Below, in pieces: positions 61,739-64,000 of a stretch of 64,000 nt of DNA. This DNA is from an uncultured Pseudomonadota bacterium. GTDB taxonomy: Bacteria > Pseudomonadota > Gammaproteobacteria > Ga0077536. The stretch spans positions 62,001 through 126,000 of the forward strand of contig CAIKBL010000017.1 in NCBI GenBank assembly GCA_903825645.1. The letters are read 5' to 3'. A model generated the notes under the pieces. The model worked only from the letters and a program-made list of their open reading frames with translations. It searched no databases and had not been told where the DNA came from. Each line of letters begins with the position of its first letter. Within the stretch, counting starts at the first letter, position 1. Made by a program: the position numbers and the translations under genes.

Positions 61739-62928
61739 GCATCGGCACCCCCATGAATGCTGCCCTGGCGACGCTATTTGAGCGCATGCTGGATGAAATG
61801 GACCAATCCGAAAGCATGGAATGGGATGCCACTGAAAGTGTGCTCCCGACGGCTGTGTACCATGATCCCGCCGTCCTCGCGCAAGAGACAGAACACCTGT
61901 TCAAACGAATGCCACTCTGTCTGGGTCATGCGGATCAACTCCCTGCGCCGGGAAACATGCTGGCCCGCGACTTGTTCGGCCTCCCCCTCTTATTGGTGCG
62001 TAATCGCGAGGGCGAAATCAACGTCTTTTTGAATGTGTGCCGGCACCGCGGGGCGCGACTCGTCGCGGGCGAAAACAGGGTGTGCCAGCACAGCACACTC
62101 TCCTGCCCCTATCACGCATGGACCTACGATTTGAACGGCGTCCTTCGTGGGATTCCAGGCGCCGAGGGATTCCCGAACCTCGACAAAGCCACCCGCAGCT
62201 TGCGACGACTGCCTGCGACCGTACGCCACGGCCTGATTTGGGTAAGCTTAGATCCTGCGGCGACGCTCGATGTGGCGGGTTTCCTGGGCGGCCTTGACGA
62301 AGATCTGACTGCGCTTGATCTGGGATCGCATCGATTTTTTCGCCAACATGCGCGCCGACGTGCGATCAACTGGAAGCTGATGATGGACGCCTTCCAGGAG
62401 GTGTACCACATCAAGCGCCTGCACGCTTCGACCATCGCCCCCTTTTTTCTCGACATGAAAGCCGCTGGTGAAGGCGTCGGCCTGCATACGCGTATCCTGG
62501 TCGGACGCGAAACACTCGCCCAAGCCCGCCAGCTCCCCCGCGAGGCCTGGAGTCTGCGGCAACATGCCACGCTCACCCATGTCATCTTCCCTAATAGCCT
62601 GATTATTTATCATCCGGATTCCACGAGTCACATGGGGATGTTTCCAGTAGGCCCGGAAGAAATTGAGTTTGTCCACACGATGTTCACACCGCATGCGCCG
62701 CGGGATGCCAAGGAACTTGCCCATTGGGACCGAACTTTCGAGATGATCGATGCAGGCGTATTCGGCGCCGAAGATCTCTATATATCGGAACAAATCCAGC
62801 TCGGCATCAAGGCCGGGGCCAATGATGATTTAGTGCTTGGGCGCTTCGAACAGCATCTTCGTCGCTTCCACGGACACATCAAGACTATTCTCGAGGCAGC
62901 ATCCGCCAAGGCGGAAAGGAGCACTTAA
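61735..62928 (+). CDS. Rieske-type ring-hydroxylating oxygenase, alpha subunit
   Basis: 397 residues. Rieske [2Fe-2S] ligands Cys102 and His104 (CRHRGARL) and Cys124 and His127 (CPYHAW); mononuclear iron site NWKLMMDAFQEVYHIKRLH with His225 and His230. Catalyses O2-dependent hydroxylation or demethylation, fed by a reductase and often a ferredoxin; neither is in the window, and there is no beta subunit, as in homotrimeric (alpha3) oxygenases. Coupled by overlap to the amidase before and the reductase-like gene after (TAATG at 62926). Confidence 0.9.
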   Translation: MSIGTPMNAALATLFERMLDEMDQSESMEWDATESVLPTAVYHDPAVLAQETEHLFKRMPLCLGHADQLPAPGNMLARDLFGLPLLLVRNREGEINVFLNVCRHRGARLVAGENRVCQHSTLSCPYHAWTYDLNGVLRGIPGAEGFPNLDKATRSLRRLPATVRHGLIWVSLDPAATLDVAGFLGGLDEDLTALDLGSHRFFRQHARRRAINWKLMMDAFQEVYHIKRLHASTIAPFFLDMKAAGEGVGLHTRILVGRETLAQARQLPREAWSLRQHATLTHVIFPNSLIIYHPDSTSHMGMFPVGPEEIEFVHTMFTPHAPRDAKELAHWDRTFEMIDAGVFGAEDLYISEQIQLGIKAGANDDLVLGRFEQHLRRFHGHIKTILEAASAKAERST

Positions 62929-63926
62929 TGAAAGCCATCGTCAGCGAAGTCGTGGGGGGACCCGACACACTGGTCTTACGGGAGTTACCCGCACCCACCC
63001 CGGGGAACGGGGAAGTATTAATCCGGGTACACGCATGCGGCGTCAACTATCCTGATACCCTCATGCTCGAGGATAAGTATCAGTTTCGGCCAACGCGTCC
63101 CTTCGCGCCCGGTGGCGAAGTCGCCGGCGAAATCCTCGCCGTCGGTGACGGGGTATCAGAATTCGCCGTTGGCGCCCGCGTGATCGCGCTGGTCGGCTAC
63201 GGCGGCATGGCCGAACAGGTGGTCGCCAAAGCCACCAAGTGTCTCCCCATGCCGGAAGGCATGCCTTTCCAGGAAGCCGCCGCGTTCATTTTTACCTACG
63301 GAACCTCTTATCACGCCCTCAAGCAACGTGCCGCACTGCAGCCGGGTGATACGCTACTCGTACTCGGCGCCGCTGGTGGTGTCGGGCTAGCGGCGGTGGA
63401 ACTCGGCGTAGCAATGGGTGCTCGTGTGATCGCCGCCGTATCCAGCGCCGAAAAAGCGGCGCTCGCTAAAGCGCACGGCGCAGCGGCCACTGTCATCTAC
63501 CCGCGGGGGCCCTTCGACAAGGACGGTACACGAGCCCTCGCTGATCTTTTTAAGGAAGCCTGTGGCAAAGAGGGCGCGAATGTCATCTACGACGCCGTCG
63601 GTGGGGATTACGCAGAGGCCGCCTTGCGGGCAATCGCGTGGGAAGGCCGTTTTCTGGTGGTCGGCTTTCCGGCAGGGATCCCGCGCATCGCCCTCAACCT
63701 CGCATTGCTCAAAGGGTGCCAGATTGTGGGCGTCTTTTGGGGCGCTTATACCGAACGCGCCGTCATCCAAAATGCGCAGAACAACCGAGAGCTGATCGAC
63801 TTGTATAGTCGTGGAAAAATTAAGCCACACGTTTCAATGTGCGTGCCCCTCGCCGAAGCCGGTCGTGCAATCCAGGAACTGGCCGACCGCCGGGCGCTCG
63901 GCAAGATCGTCGTCACGCTCAACTAG
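62928..63926 (+). CDS. NADPH:quinone oxidoreductase-like MDR protein
   Basis: 332-residue zinc-free medium-chain dehydrogenase/reductase. Seen: N-terminal MKAIVSEVVGGPDTLVLREL, HACGVNYPDT, FAPGGEVAGEILAVGDGV, cofactor loop LVLGAAGGVGLAAVELG (about 146-162) and YDAVGGDYAEAALRAIAW. Likely reduces a quinone or enone with NADPH. Start codon overlaps the oxygenase stop by one base, so it is in the same operon; it is not the flavin/iron-sulphur reductase that a Rieske oxygenase needs. Seventy-four bases remain to the window end with nothing seen. Confidence 0.92.
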   Translation: MKAIVSEVVGGPDTLVLRELPAPTPGNGEVLIRVHACGVNYPDTLMLEDKYQFRPTRPFAPGGEVAGEILAVGDGVSEFAVGARVIALVGYGGMAEQVVAKATKCLPMPEGMPFQEAAAFIFTYGTSYHALKQRAALQPGDTLLVLGAAGGVGLAAVELGVAMGARVIAAVSSAEKAALAKAHGAAATVIYPRGPFDKDGTRALADLFKEACGKEGANVIYDAVGGDYAEAALRAIAWEGRFLVVGFPAGIPRIALNLALLKGCQIVGVFWGAYTERAVIQNAQNNRELIDLYSRGKIKPHVSMCVPLAEAGRAIQELADRRALGKIVVTLN

Positions 63927-64000
63927 TCCGATACGGCGGGTGGCACAGCACCCGCAACTAACCCGGGCATCGCCAGCTGGAGACAGCTACACTGTGGCAT

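Noticed and set aside
1-64000. CRISPR arrays, insertion sequences, prophage, tRNA or rRNA genes.
   Set aside because: No regularly spaced direct repeats, transposase or integrase frames, or tRNA-like T-arm/CCA patterns were seen on either strand; short or diverged elements could be missed by eye.

Overview
The window is about 64 kb of a moderately GC-rich proteobacterial chromosome. A gammaproteobacterium is most likely, because of the RlmJ rRNA methyltransferase, the class III-type PHA synthase locus and the Shine-Dalgarno and promoter style; this is inference, not a species call. I see no tRNA, rRNA, CRISPR array, transposase or phage gene. The gene set is dominated by catabolic and redox enzymes: six luciferase-like (LLM) flavin oxidoreductases, a Baeyer-Villiger-type monooxygenase, a Rieske oxygenase, a two-domain VOC protein, several SDRs, alpha/beta hydrolases, an acyl-CoA ligase, a thiolase and CoA transferases. 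This suggests an environmental degrader of cyclic, terpenoid or aromatic carbon.

Layout. 1-5.5 kb: GntR regulator, a hydrolase, then a polyhydroxyalkanoate operon (phasin, hydrolase, PhaE/PhaR-like subunit, phaC, GNAT) behind a near-consensus sigma70 promoter. 5.8-12.4 kb: LLM enzyme, rlmJ, phosphoglucomutase, ABC exporter, a small protein and a globin. 12.7-20.4 kb: acetyl-CoA hydrolase/transferase, Na+/H+ antiporter-like protein, DMT exporter, Baeyer-Villiger-type monooxygenase and LLM. 20.4-24.1 kb: a gene-poor zone holding a decayed glutaminase of eukaryotic-like architecture (EF-hand, glutaminase, ankyrin repeats). 24.1-28 kb: membrane protein, LLM and iron-dependent alcohol dehydrogenase. 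28.2-32.3 kb: one-carbon block (fhs divergent from folD and glycerate kinase).

32.4-42.5 kb: a block I read as epoxide or halohydrin handling. It holds an APH-like phosphotransferase, a protein with both signature motifs of halohydrin dehalogenases, a thiolase, an amidohydrolase, an SDR, an AraC regulator, a glutathione transferase, and an LLM oxidoreductase flanked by two limonene-1,2-epoxide-hydrolase-family proteins. 42.7-44.1 kb is a graveyard of broken genes, including a deletion scar that joins an amidohydrolase N-terminus to a CoA-transferase C-terminus.

44.1-52.6 kb: C45 acyltransferase/peptidase, then a same-strand run of tyrosine phosphatase, stand-alone PEP-utiliser phosphohistidine domain, an unrecognised 723-residue protein, a carboxyltransferase-like TIM barrel with altered active-site residues, an SDR and a methyltransferase. 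This run is the best candidate for an undescribed system. 52.7-64 kb: two divergent LLM monooxygenases, a two-domain VOC protein, acyl-CoA ligase, DUF1643 protein, hydrolase, an orphan Hcp-like protein, and a translationally coupled amidase / Rieske oxygenase / quinone-reductase-like operon. All functions rest on reading motifs by eye; no database search was run.
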